Source: a bacterium (GTDB lineage: Bacteria; Chloroflexota; Dormibacteria; Aeolococcales; Bog-877). From it: a stretch of 22,696 nt of DNA. Below the pieces are notes generated by a model. The model saw nothing but the letters and a program-made list of their open reading frames with translations, made no database searches and had not been told where the DNA came from. Each line of letters opens with the position of its first letter. Position 1 is the first letter of the stretch. Location: the NCBI GenBank assembly GCA_021798435.1, contig JAJZGN010000006.1, positions 1 to 22,696 on the forward strand, given 5' to 3'. The translations under genes were made by a program, and so were the position numbers. This document shows positions 1 through 7,979 of this stretch, one piece after another.

Positions 1-2403
1 CCCAAGACCACCGTTGTAGGCAATTCGGTCGAGGACACCGCCCAGGTGACGGGTCTCTCAGGACAGGAGGCGGCGAGTGTCGCCTTCGCCCTCTACCAGG
101 GAGGAAGCTGCACCGGGACGGCGGTGTTCACCAGCTCTGGCACCGTCTCGGCAGGGGCGGCCACCTCCGGGGCGTACACGGTCAGCCAAGCTGGTCCCTA
201 TGAGTGGACCGCCACCCTCACCTACGGTCCCCAGGAGGCGACCGCGCGGAGCGGCTGCGGTAGCGAGCCCCTCACTGTGGTCGCGGCCCCCTCCCTCAGC
301 ACCACCCCTCAGGGCAGCCAGGTCTCCAGCGCCGACTCCGGCTGGGTGGCACCCTTCGACGCCGCGGTGTCGGACCAGGCCACGATCAAAGGTGGCTACG
401 ACCTCACCAGCCAGTGGGTGACCTTCAAGCTCTTCAACAACGCTACCTGCTCCGGCACCCCGGTCCTCACCTCGCAGGGACTGATCTCTTCTGGCGGCAC
501 CGCCGCCTCGGGAAGCTACGTGTTCGACCAGGCCGGTACCTGGGAGTGGACCGCCTCGTACGCCGGTAACCAGTACAACCAGTCGGCTTCCTCCGGCTGC
601 GGCGCGGAGCCGGTGCAGGTGGCGCTCGCCGTCCCCACCATCACCACCATCACCGCCCCGGGGGCATCGGTGGTGGTCGGCAGTCAGGTCAAGGACCAAG
701 CCAACGTCAGCAACGCCGCCAACGGTCAGCCGAACTCCGCGTCGGGTTCGGTGACCTTCAACCTGTTCGGGGCCCAGGACGCCACCTGCGCCGCTGCCCC
801 GGTCGCCACGAGCCAGGGACGCCTCGCCGTGGGGCAGCCCTCTTCGGTGGCCTACTCCCAGCTGTACACCGTGACCGAGGTCGGTACCTACCACTGGATG
901 GACGAGTACCTGGGGGACCCCAATGACCAGGGGGCCACCTCGCCGTGCTCGGCGGAGCCGGTCCGGGTGACCCAGGCCACCGTGCAGATGATCACCAACC
1001 CCCTACCCGGCCCTACGACCGCGGTGGGGACTGCGATCAGCGATCAGGCGGAGGTTACCGGGGGGTACCTGCCCGGCGCGGGCGGCGCCACTGTGACCTT
1101 CAACCTCTACTCCAGCTCCACCTGCACGGGGAGCCCGATCCTCACCAGCACCGGCCAGCTGAGCTCAGCGGGCACCGCCACCTCCTCGAGCTTTGAGCCG
1201 CAGCTGGCGGGGGTCACCTACTACTGGCAGGACACCTACAACGGCAACCCGGACAACCAGCCCCTCACCGGATCCTGCGGGGAGCCGGTCGCGATCCAGC
1301 AGGTCACGCCCCAGATCACCACCAACCAGGTGACCCCGATCGTGTCCGCCAATGGCAACGCGGTCTCGGATTCGGCCCAGCTGGGCGGCTTCTATCCCGA
1401 CCCCAGCGGGCAGGGCGACGGCCAGCTGGTCTTCGGGCTCTTCGCCGACCAGGGCTGCCTCATCTCAGAGGCGGGGCCAGGTCCGATCGCCACCGTGACT
1501 GCCCCGGTGGCCTACGACTCCGCCACCGGCCAGTACGGCGCCAGCGTCAACCAGACCCTCAGCGCTCCCTTGGCCCCCGGCACCTACTACTGGGAGGTGA
1601 GCTTCCTGGGCAGCGCCAACGACGCTCCGGTCACCTCGACCTGCGGGGAACCGCTGGTGGTGGAGCCCAACACGGAGGACCCGCTCACGACCCAGCAATC
1701 CCCGGCGGCGGCGGCCGTTGGCACACCGATCTCAGACACCGCCACCATCTCGCGGCTGGCGGAGGACCCCGCCCAGGTCCCGACCACCGACACGGTCTCG
1801 TTCCAGGTGGTCTCGAGCTGCCCAGCCACCCCCAACACCGCGCCGGCGGCGGGATCGGTGCTGTTCAACCTGGGCTCCTTCCCAGTCACCATCACCGCCC
1901 AAGGGGGTGGGTACGTGGGGCAGGCCGTCGCCAACCCGTCGCCTCTGCCCGTGCCGACTTCGGCTGGCACCTATTACTGGAACGTGAGCTTCAGTGGTGA
2001 CGCCTACAACGCTCCCATCTTCAATCAGTGCGGGGAGCCGGTGGTTCTGGGCCCGACCACTCCCACCATCACCACGACACCGAGCCCCGGCGGGGCCGTC
2101 GGCACCACGCTCACCGATACCGCCGCCCTGAGTGGCCTGTTCGACCCGGCGGGCGCGGACCGCGTGGACTTTTCGCTCTTCAGCGACAGCAGCTGCTCGG
2201 CCGGGGCCCTCGTCCAGGACCTCGGGAGCGTGGCCCTGGGTTCGCCCAACATGGGGGTCTGGACCGTCCAATCCCCTGGCGGGGTCAAGCCGAGCGTGGC
2301 CCAGACCTACTACTGGGGGGTGACGTTCACCCCGGCTGAGGATCCCAACAATCCAAGCGCCGTGGTCTGCGGTGAGCCCGTCACCATCACCTCGGCTGGC
2401 GGG
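1..2403 (+). repeat. Seven tandem Ig-like protein modules
   Basis: Approximate module limits are 1-290 (incomplete at its start), 291-630, 631-980, 981-1305, 1306-1677, 1678-2058 and 2059-2403. They are diverged at DNA level, so the repeat is clearest in protein. Hallmarks are the strand ending in F-x-L-[YF] or equivalent, the aromatic Y-Y-W or E-W-T strand, and the closing C-G-E-P-V. Module 6 (1678-2058) carries a longer central loop than modules 1-4. Confidence 0.75.
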
Positions 2404-2544
2404 ATCCTCGGGGCGAGCACCGGCTCGACTCCGAGCACCGGGGCGGGGCTGCTCGTCCCCGGGATTCTGGCCAGCCTATTCCTGCTGCTCGGTGGCTTCG
2501 TGCTCAGCCTGGGCCTACGCTTGCGGAGGCGGGCGACTTTCTGA
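1..2544 (+). CDS. Ig-like repeat surface protein, 5' end outside window
   Basis: The frame is open from base 1, so the true start lies upstream; 847 residues are visible. It consists of seven modules of roughly 95-125 residues. Each runs from a Pro/Thr-rich strand, through a motif like D-[QT]-A, then V-x-F-x-L-[YF] followed by the first Cys, then T-Y-Y-W or W-x-W, and ends in a second Cys in [SQTV]-C-G-E-P-V. Every visible module keeps both Cys, which suggests one disulphide per module in an extracellular stalk. The C-terminus has LGASTGSTPSTGAG, about 20 hydrophobic residues (LLVPGILASLFLLLGGFVL), and an Arg-rich tail (LRLRRR), like a sortase-type or membrane-anchor signal. The modules resemble Ig-like repeats common in actinobacterial surface proteins (family knowledge). 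Function is unknown; adhesion or a surface layer is only a guess. The next gene is a paralogue. Confidence 0.85.
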   Translation, partial: PKTTVVGNSVEDTAQVTGLSGQEAASVAFALYQGGSCTGTAVFTSSGTVSAGAATSGAYTVSQAGPYEWTATLTYGPQEATARSGCGSEPLTVVAAPSLSTTPQGSQVSSADSGWVAPFDAAVSDQATIKGGYDLTSQWVTFKLFNNATCSGTPVLTSQGLISSGGTAASGSYVFDQAGTWEWTASYAGNQYNQSASSGCGAEPVQVALAVPTITTITAPGASVVVGSQVKDQANVSNAANGQPNSASGSVTFNLFGAQDATCAAAPVATSQGRLAVGQPSSVAYSQLYTVTEVGTYHWMDEYLGDPNDQGATSPCSAEPVRVTQATVQMITNPLPGPTTAVGTAISDQAEVTGGYLPGAGGATVTFNLYSSSTCTGSPILTSTGQLSSAGTATSSSFEPQLAGVTYYWQDTYNGNPDNQPLTGSCGEPVAIQQVTPQITTNQVTPIVSANGNAVSDSAQLGGFYPDPSGQGDGQLVFGLFADQGCLISEAGPGPIATVTAPVAYDSATGQYGASVNQTLSAPLAPGTYYWEVSFLGSANDAPVTSTCGEPLVVEPNTEDPLTTQQSPAAAAVGTPISDTATISRLAEDPAQVPTTDTVSFQVVSSCPATPNTAPAAGSVLFNLGSFPVTITAQGGGYVGQAVANPSPLPVPTSAGTYYWNVSFSGDAYNAPIFNQCGEPVVLGPTTPTITTTPSPGGAVGTTLTDTAALSGLFDPAGADRVDFSLFSDSSCSAGALVQDLGSVALGSPNMGVWTVQSPGGVKPSVAQTYYWGVTFTPAEDPNNPSAVVCGEPVTITSAGGILGASTGSTPSTGAGLLVPGILASLFLLLGGFVLSLGLRLRRRATF

Positions 2545-2552
2545 CGGCGCCA

Positions 2553-2584
2553 GGACCGCCGGCCCCCGAAGTGGCCGGCGGTCC
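2553..2584 (+). terminator. Perfect 12-bp hairpin after surface-protein gene
   Basis: GGACCGCCGGCC (2553-2564) and GGCCGGCGGTCC (2573-2584) are perfect inverted repeats around an 8-nt loop. The hairpin begins 8 nt after the stop codon. No U-tract follows, so this is a terminator-like or 3'-protective hairpin, not a textbook intrinsic terminator. Confidence 0.6.
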
Positions 2585-2606
2585 CCCGCTGAGCCGCCAG
2601 AGTTGC

Positions 2607-2612
2607 TAGAGT
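2607..2612 (+). promoter_or_regulatory. Possible -10 box TAGAGT before second surface gene
   Basis: TAGAGT fits the TAnnnT pattern and lies between the upstream hairpin and the next gene, whose ATG is about 190 nt further on. No convincing -35 is seen. An ATG occurs 4 nt downstream and opens a 27-codon frame (2617-2700). The same hexamer occurs in front of the ABC exporter. Confidence 0.3.
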
Positions 2613-2804
2613 CAACATGCCCAGCGGGCGAGGGAGTCTGGCCAGGTGCAGGCCAGAGCCGGCGGGCGGGATGGAGTGCCAGATTCTGCGACGGGCTTGA
2701 TGCCGGGAGGGGCCGTCCTTGGGCTCCGAGCGCGCCCCGTCATCACCACCGTGGCCAACTCCACCTCAGCTTCCACCCAGCGACTAACTGAGGAGGCCTG
2801 AAAC

Positions 2805-4160
2805 ATGTCGGCATGGCGCGGACTTTGCTCCCTGGGGCTGGGCGGCACCGCCGCCGTCCTTCTGCTGTCGTTTTCGCCGGCGATGGTGCGGGCGGACGGG
2901 ATCACGACCTTCAGTTGCACGGTGAACGGGCAGGCCAACACCATCACCACGACCACCAGCTTCCTCCCCGACCCGATCGCCGCCAGCAGCTTTTTCGGCG
3001 ACTCCGAGGTGGCCAGCACCCCGAGCTCCCTGCCCAGTGGATGGCTGGGGATCTCCGGGTCGGGCCCGGTGACGGGTACCGCCAGCAGCCCGGTGACCGC
3101 AGGCGTCTTCGCGGCCGGGTACGGGGATGAGACCCAGCTCTACGAGCAGGTGAACAACAGCACCTCGGGCGCCAGCCCTAATGGATCGCCGGGCGCCTAC
3201 GATGCGGCCACCCCGGGGCTGAACTCGCTGCCCGCCGGCACGGTCACCAACCTCGCGGGGCAGACCAACTCGGGACCCGGCCTCCCCTATGCCCAGCTCT
3301 ACCCGGTTTCGGGGGGATCCCCTAACTTCTCGAGCCCCCTCATCCCGGGCGGGGTTCCCACCTCAATCTACTTCGAGAGCTACGCCACCAACCCCACCGC
3401 CTGGATGCCCAACGACAGCCAGCCCAACTCCAGCTGCGGGGATCACGAGTACGCGGTCCTGGACTTCAACGTGGCCACCTACCTCGGACAGGAGCTGGTC
3501 CCAGGCCAGACCTATGCCGCCTACCTCCTGGTGCGCGACACCGACATCTCCGGACCGCTGGCCAACCACCTCTGGTACTTCCAGGCCCCGGCCCCGGCCC
3601 AGCTGAACACGCCCAGCATGACCACCACGCCCACTCCCGCCTCCGGCGCCCCCGGGACATCGATCAACGATCTGGCCACCGTTACCGGGCTGAAGGAGGT
3701 CTCGGGCAGCCTGCCCACGAGCGACACCGTGAGCTTCGAGCTGGTGGACAGCTGCCCCGCCGCCGGGACCGCTCCCACGGCCGCCCAGGTGGTGGCCAAC
3801 CTCGGACCGGCGCCCGCGACCTTGTCCCCGCAGGGATCCACTTACACAGCGAAGGCGACTTCGACTTCGTTCCAGGTGACCTCCGCTGGGACCTACTACT
3901 GGGATGTCAGCTTCTCCGGTGACACCCTCAACCAGGCCATCGCCTATCAGTGCGGGGAGCCAGTGACCGTCTCCAGTTCCGGGGGCACCCAGGGCACTAA
4001 CCCCGGCGGGGGATCCGGCGGGGTCCTGGGGGCCAGCACCTCGACCCCCAACTCCGGGGCCGACCTCGCCCTGCCGGCGCTGATCGGGCTCCTCCTGGCC
4101 GCTGTGGGCGGCCTTCTCCTCGCCGGCTCCCGCCGGCTCGGGCGCGGCCGGCCGGCCTGA
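2805..4160 (+). CDS. Secreted surface protein with one Ig-like module and C-terminal anchor
   Basis: 451 residues. The start is supported by AGGAGG at 2791-2796, 8 nt before the ATG. Residues 1-31 form a signal peptide: a basic N-region, the hydrophobic run LGLGGTAAVLLLSF, and probable cleavage after VRA. Residues about 32-265 form a Ser/Thr/Pro/Gly-rich domain I do not recognise, ending in a segment (YAVLDFNVATYLGQELVPGQTY) that looks like a beta domain. Residues about 269-389 are one Ig-like module very close to module 6 of the preceding gene. The C-terminus repeats that gene's anchor as LGASTSTPNSGAD, a hydrophobic stretch and a basic tail. It is probably exported and held at the envelope. 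Whether it is expressed with the preceding gene is unclear, because a strong hairpin and about 260 nt lie between them. Confidence 0.85.
   Translation: MSAWRGLCSLGLGGTAAVLLLSFSPAMVRADGITTFSCTVNGQANTITTTTSFLPDPIAASSFFGDSEVASTPSSLPSGWLGISGSGPVTGTASSPVTAGVFAAGYGDETQLYEQVNNSTSGASPNGSPGAYDAATPGLNSLPAGTVTNLAGQTNSGPGLPYAQLYPVSGGSPNFSSPLIPGGVPTSIYFESYATNPTAWMPNDSQPNSSCGDHEYAVLDFNVATYLGQELVPGQTYAAYLLVRDTDISGPLANHLWYFQAPAPAQLNTPSMTTTPTPASGAPGTSINDLATVTGLKEVSGSLPTSDTVSFELVDSCPAAGTAPTAAQVVANLGPAPATLSPQGSTYTAKATSTSFQVTSAGTYYWDVSFSGDTLNQAIAYQCGEPVTVSSSGGTQGTNPGGGSGGVLGASTSTPNSGADLALPALIGLLLAAVGGLLLAGSRRLGRGRPA
3609..3971 (+). repeat. Single Ig-like module related to module 6 of upstream protein
   Basis: It shares with 1678-2058 the strings DTVSF, a Cys followed by Pro-Ala, SAGTYYW, VSFSGD and QCGEPV, as well as the same enlarged central loop. 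The other modules of the upstream protein are clearly less similar, so the two probably derive from a recent duplication or from module exchange. Confidence 0.65.
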
Positions 4161-4189
4161 GTAGACTTCCATCCAGTCGAGCCGGGACT

Positions 4190-4213
4190 CCGGGGGCGAG
4201 GCTTCGCCCCCGG
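4190..4213 (+). terminator. Hairpin between surface gene and tldD
   Basis: CCGGGGGCGA (4190-4199) pairs perfectly with TCGCCCCCGG (4204-4213) around a GGCT loop, 29 nt after the stop of the surface-protein gene. There is no U-tract. A TAnnnT sequence (TAGACT, 4162-4167) lies upstream of it, so the hairpin could instead sit in the 5' leader of tldD. Confidence 0.45.
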
Positions 4214-4247
4214 GGCCCTGCTGCGCGCCCGCCGCCTGGGAGGACCC

Positions 4248-5747
4248 ATGACCGATCTCGATCCTGACTTTCTCGCCCTGCCCCTGGCCGCCCTCGAGGC
4301 GGCTGCCTTGGAGGCCATGGCGGCGGTGCCGCAAATTGAATACGGCGACCTGCGTGTGCATCGGGACCGGGTGGAGGGGATCCACGTCCGGGACCGCGAC
4401 CTCATCTCCCTGACGGACTCCGAGCCGATGGGGTTTGGGGTCCGGCTGGTGGTGGACGGCTCACTGGGCTTCGCTGCCTCCAGCGACCTCAGCCCAGACA
4501 GCGTGGCCCGCGCCGTCCGGGACGCCGCCGCCGTCGCCAGGCAGCTTCGTCCGCTGCTGGACGAGCGGGTGCGGTTGGCTCCTGAGCCGGTGCACGGGGC
4601 CACCTGGGTGGCACAGGTGGAGGTCGACCCCTTCCAGCTTCCAACCGACTCCAAGGTGGGGCAGCTCTTGGAGTGGTCCCGGGCGGGCCTTCTGGCGGGC
4701 GCTCGGTTCGCCGAGGCCTACTGTCTCTCGGTGAAGGAGCAGCGGCTCTTCCTGAGCACCGAGGGGACCCGCACCCTGCAGCAGCGGGTCCGGGTGCACC
4801 CGGTGCTCGAGGTGGGGCTGATCGACGAGCGGGGGTCCGGCCTCATGGAGACGATGCGCTCGACGGCCCGGCCGGTGGCCCGGGGGTGGGAGTACGTGGA
4901 GCAGCACCAGTTCGCCGCCGAGGCGCCGCAGCTGGTGGAGTGGCTGGCTGAGAAGCTGGCCGCGCCGTCGGTGTCCCCGGGGCCCCACGACCTCGTGCTG
5001 GACCCCTCCAACCTCTGGCTCACCATCCACGAGTCCGTGGCCCATGGCACCGAGCTGGACCGCGCCCTGGGGTACGAGGCCAACTTCGCGGGAACCACCT
5101 TCGCCACCCCCGACCTGGTGGGGAGCCTCAAGTACGGGTCGGCGGCCATGCACGTTACCGGGGACCGGCTGGAGCCGTTCGGCCTGGCCACGGTGGCCTT
5201 CGACGACGAGGGGGTCGGGGCCCAGAGGTGGGATATCATCCGGGAGGGGGTGCTGGTGGGCTACCAGCTGAACCGGCAGATGGCCCTCCGCTTCGGTGAC
5301 GGCCGGTCCAACGGCTGCGCCTTCGCGGACAGCTGGGCCCACCTGCCCCTCCAGCGGATGCCGAATGTCTCCCTCCAGCCCGATCCCCGGCACGACACCT
5401 CCCTCGAGGAGCTCGTCTCCGGGGTGGGGGAGGGGATCTACGTGGTCGGGGACAAGTCCTGGTCCATAGATCAGCAGCGCTACAACTTCCAGTTCACCGG
5501 TCAGCGCTTCTACCGCATCCATCAGGGGCGGCTGGCCGGCCAGCTTCGGGATGTCGCCTATCAGTCCAAGACCCCGGACTTCTGGGGGCGGCTGGAGGCG
5601 GTGGGGGGGCCCTCGTCCTGGATACTGGAGGGAGCCATGAACTGCGGGAAGGGGCAGCCCGAACAGGTGGCGCCCGTCTCCCACGGCTGCCCCCCGGCGA
5701 TCTTCCGCCAGGTGAACGTTCTCAACACCCGCAGGGAGGGCAGGTGA
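4248..5747 (+). CDS. tldD: TldD-like zinc metallopeptidase
   Basis: 499 residues; the ATG is preceded by GGAGG (4239-4243). The family signature HExxxH is present as HESVAH, with His261, Glu262 and His266. A Cys in MNCGKGQP (Cys466) sits where E. coli TldD has its third zinc ligand, and the C-terminal SHGCPPAIFRQ segment is also family-like. TldD forms a heterodimer with TldE and cleaves unfolded peptides; in enterobacteria the pair matures microcin B17 and degrades the CcdA antitoxin (established knowledge). TldE follows immediately with a TGATG stop/start overlap. No RiPP precursor or modifying enzyme is visible nearby, so general intracellular peptide turnover is the cautious role. Length is close to the family norm. 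Confidence 0.93.
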   Translation: MTDLDPDFLALPLAALEAAALEAMAAVPQIEYGDLRVHRDRVEGIHVRDRDLISLTDSEPMGFGVRLVVDGSLGFAASSDLSPDSVARAVRDAAAVARQLRPLLDERVRLAPEPVHGATWVAQVEVDPFQLPTDSKVGQLLEWSRAGLLAGARFAEAYCLSVKEQRLFLSTEGTRTLQQRVRVHPVLEVGLIDERGSGLMETMRSTARPVARGWEYVEQHQFAAEAPQLVEWLAEKLAAPSVSPGPHDLVLDPSNLWLTIHESVAHGTELDRALGYEANFAGTTFATPDLVGSLKYGSAAMHVTGDRLEPFGLATVAFDDEGVGAQRWDIIREGVLVGYQLNRQMALRFGDGRSNGCAFADSWAHLPLQRMPNVSLQPDPRHDTSLEELVSGVGEGIYVVGDKSWSIDQQRYNFQFTGQRFYRIHQGRLAGQLRDVAYQSKTPDFWGRLEAVGGPSSWILEGAMNCGKGQPEQVAPVSHGCPPAIFRQVNVLNTRREGR

Positions 5748-7093
5748 TGTCGCCGGAGGAGGTTGTCGAGGCGGCGATCGGCGAGGGGGAGGTGGCGGTG
5801 GCCCTGGCCAGTTCCACCGTCTCCCAGAACTTCCGCCTGGCCAACAACACCGTCACCACCAACGGGATCGAGGTGTCTACCTCCTGCGGTCTGGTGGGGG
5901 TGGATGGCGAGGCGGTGGGGGTGGCGACGGCCGACGTCCAGGGCCGCGCCGAGCTCCTCACCCTGGCCAGGGCGGCCCGGGAGGCGGCGCGCACCAATCC
6001 GCCGGCCCCCGACGCCATGCCGCTGCTCTCCCCCGAGGAGGCGGCTGCACCCGAGCCCTTGGAGGTGGAGGCGAGGTGGGATCTGGGTGGCGTGGTGGAT
6101 CCCCTGCGGCAGGCGATCGAGGAGAGCCGGAGGCGAGGTGAGGTGCTCTACGGTTACGTCCACGGAGCCACCTCTCAGGAGGCCCTGGGGTCTCGGACCG
6201 GGGTGCGGCTCGCCGCCGCCTCCCGCTTTGCGTCCATCTCCCTAACCCTCAAGACGGGGGACCTGAAGCGCAGCGCCTGGTGTGGGCGGATGGCGGAGGG
6301 GCTGGACGGCATAGACGTGGAGGCGATGTATCGGGGCTGCCAGGAGCGCCTCGCCTGGACCGAGCGCCAGTTGAGCTTGGAGCCCGGCCACTACCAGGTG
6401 ATCCTGGAGCCCTCGGCGGTCGCCGACATGGTGGTGCGGCTGGCCTGGGAGATGCATGCACGCGGCGCGGACGAGGAGCGGACCGTGTTCGCCTCCAAGA
6501 GCGGATCTCGCGTTGGAGAGGCGATGTACGCCCCCTCCATCACTCTCACCTCCGACCCCAAGGCGCCGGGGATGCGGGCCCCCGACTTCGTCCGGGTGCT
6601 CAGCTCCAGCGAGTACGGCTCGGTATTCGACAACGGCCTTGCCGCTCCCGAAACCACCTGGATCGACCGCGGGGTGCAGGGGGAGCTCATCTGTCCCCGC
6701 CGCTGGGCCAGGGACCACGGGCATCCGGTCAGGCCCGACCCCGAGAACCTACGGCTCGCCGGGAACGGCGCCACCCTGGAGGAGATGATCGCTGGCACCG
6801 AGCGGGCCCTGCTGGTCACCTCGCTCTGGTACATCCGGGACTTGGACCCGGCCACCCTCCTCCTCACCGGCCTAACCCGGGACGGCGTCTTCCTGGTGGA
6901 GAAGGGCCATGTGGTGGGAGCGGTAAACAACTTCCGCTTCAACGAGAGCCCGGTTGGGGTCCTCAACCGGACGGTGGAGGTCGGCCGGGCGGAGCGGGCG
7001 CTCTCTCGGGAGATCGGGGACATGACCTTTGCGGAGGTGCCACCCCTGCGGGTGGAGCGGTTCTTCATGTCCTCGGTATCGGACGCCGTCTGA
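5747..7093 (+). CDS. tldE: TldE/PmbA-like partner of TldD
   Basis: 448 residues from the ATG at 5747, which overlaps the tldD stop by one base (TGATG). GGGAGGG at 5734-5740 is 6 nt from this ATG and only 3 nt from the in-frame GTG at 5744, so I prefer the ATG. It belongs to the PmbA/TldD superfamily: the N-terminal half has ASSTVSQNFRLANN and STSCGLVGVDGEAVG, and the C-terminal half has the typical MYAPSITL and GAVNNFRFNESP region near the end. The HExxxH motif of TldD is absent, as expected for the non-catalytic TldE subunit that forms the peptide chamber. Co-translation with tldD fits a 1:1 complex. An alpha/beta hydrolase follows after 32 nt. Confidence 0.9.
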   Translation: MSPEEVVEAAIGEGEVAVALASSTVSQNFRLANNTVTTNGIEVSTSCGLVGVDGEAVGVATADVQGRAELLTLARAAREAARTNPPAPDAMPLLSPEEAAAPEPLEVEARWDLGGVVDPLRQAIEESRRRGEVLYGYVHGATSQEALGSRTGVRLAAASRFASISLTLKTGDLKRSAWCGRMAEGLDGIDVEAMYRGCQERLAWTERQLSLEPGHYQVILEPSAVADMVVRLAWEMHARGADEERTVFASKSGSRVGEAMYAPSITLTSDPKAPGMRAPDFVRVLSSSEYGSVFDNGLAAPETTWIDRGVQGELICPRRWARDHGHPVRPDPENLRLAGNGATLEEMIAGTERALLVTSLWYIRDLDPATLLLTGLTRDGVFLVEKGHVVGAVNNFRFNESPVGVLNRTVEVGRAERALSREIGDMTFAEVPPLRVERFFMSSVSDAV

Positions 7094-7125
7094 CCGGCTT
7101 GCCAGCGCCCGGCGAGCGCCGGCTC

Positions 7126-7947
7126 ATGGCCGGCCGGATCCGCCTCAATGTGCGCGAGCGCCATGGTGGGTTGCCCGAGCTGCTCTGCCTTCACGGCCTC
7201 GCCAGCAACGCCCTCTGGTGGGACCCGGTGGGCGAGCTGCTGGCGCCCCGGCACCGGGTGGTGGCCGTGGACCTGCGCGGCCATGGGTTGAGTGACCGCC
7301 CGGAGCGCGGGTACGGGTTCGGCGAAGTGGCCGGCGACCTGGAGACCCTTCTTCCCCAGCTGGGGCTGCAGCTGCCGGTGGCGGTCGGGCACAGCTGGGG
7401 GGCCAGCGTGGCCCTGGAGCTGGCCGCGAGGGACAGGGGGGTGAAGGCGGTGATCTGCGTTGACGGCGGTGTGCTGGACGTGCGCCGAGTGTTCGGTTCG
7501 AGCTGGGGGGAGGCCGAGGCCAGGATGCGGCCGCCCCAGCTGACCGGGCTCACGGCGGCCGGGGTGCGGTCGATGGTGGGCCGCTCAGGGCTGGCGGAGG
7601 AGGTGGGCGAGGATGACGCCACCCGGATCCTTCTCGGGAATTTCGAGGAGGGGCCCCAGGGGCTGGCGCCGAGACTTGACGTCCGTCGCCACATGGAGAT
7701 CGCCCACGCGCTTTACCAACTGGACCAGGCGGAGCTCCTCGGCCGGGTGGGCTGCCCGGTGCTCTTCGTCATGGCGGTCAACGACGAGGGCCTGGAGGGG
7801 GCCAAGCGCTCGGCGGTGGAGGAGGCCCGCTCCCGCCTTTCCGCTCCGAGTGAGGCGGTCTTCGTCCCTGGCATCCACGATCTCCCGGTGCAGCGGCCGC
7901 GCGAGGTGGCGGATGCCATCTCGTCCTTCCTGGACCGGCGGCTCTAG
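7126..7947 (+). CDS. Alpha/beta hydrolase
   Basis: 273 residues from the ATG at 7126. The frame stays open far upstream over tldE, but homology begins only at the alpha/beta-hydrolase core, and the ribosome site is weak (GGCGAG). Visible motifs are the oxyanion strand CLHGLASN (His23-Gly24), VDLRGHGLSD, the nucleophile elbow GHSWGA with Ser90, the acid candidate Asp220 in VMAVNDEG, and His251 in PGIHDLP. The triad is therefore complete and an active serine hydrolase is likely. Substrate cannot be inferred; an esterase, lactonase or peptidase-type enzyme is possible. It lies 32 nt after tldE and ends in a hairpin, so it is probably the last gene of that operon. Confidence 0.88.
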   Translation: MAGRIRLNVRERHGGLPELLCLHGLASNALWWDPVGELLAPRHRVVAVDLRGHGLSDRPERGYGFGEVAGDLETLLPQLGLQLPVAVGHSWGASVALELAARDRGVKAVICVDGGVLDVRRVFGSSWGEAEARMRPPQLTGLTAAGVRSMVGRSGLAEEVGEDDATRILLGNFEEGPQGLAPRLDVRRHMEIAHALYQLDQAELLGRVGCPVLFVMAVNDEGLEGAKRSAVEEARSRLSAPSEAVFVPGIHDLPVQRPREVADAISSFLDRRL

Positions 7948-7950
7948 AAG

Positions 7951-7979
7951 CTCCAGCCCCGCAGCTCGCGGGCCTGGAG
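7951..7979 (+). terminator. Hairpin ending tldD-tldE-hydrolase unit
   Basis: CTCCAGCCCCGC (7951-7962) pairs with GCGGGCCTGGAG (7968-7979) at 11 of 12 positions around a 5-nt loop, 3 nt after the TAG stop. No U-tract follows. Confidence 0.55.

Noticed and set aside
6280..7125. Upstream extension of the alpha/beta hydrolase frame over tldE
   Set aside because: The extension is low-complexity Gly/Arg/Pro sequence in the wrong frame of tldE, and hydrolase homology starts only after 7126.
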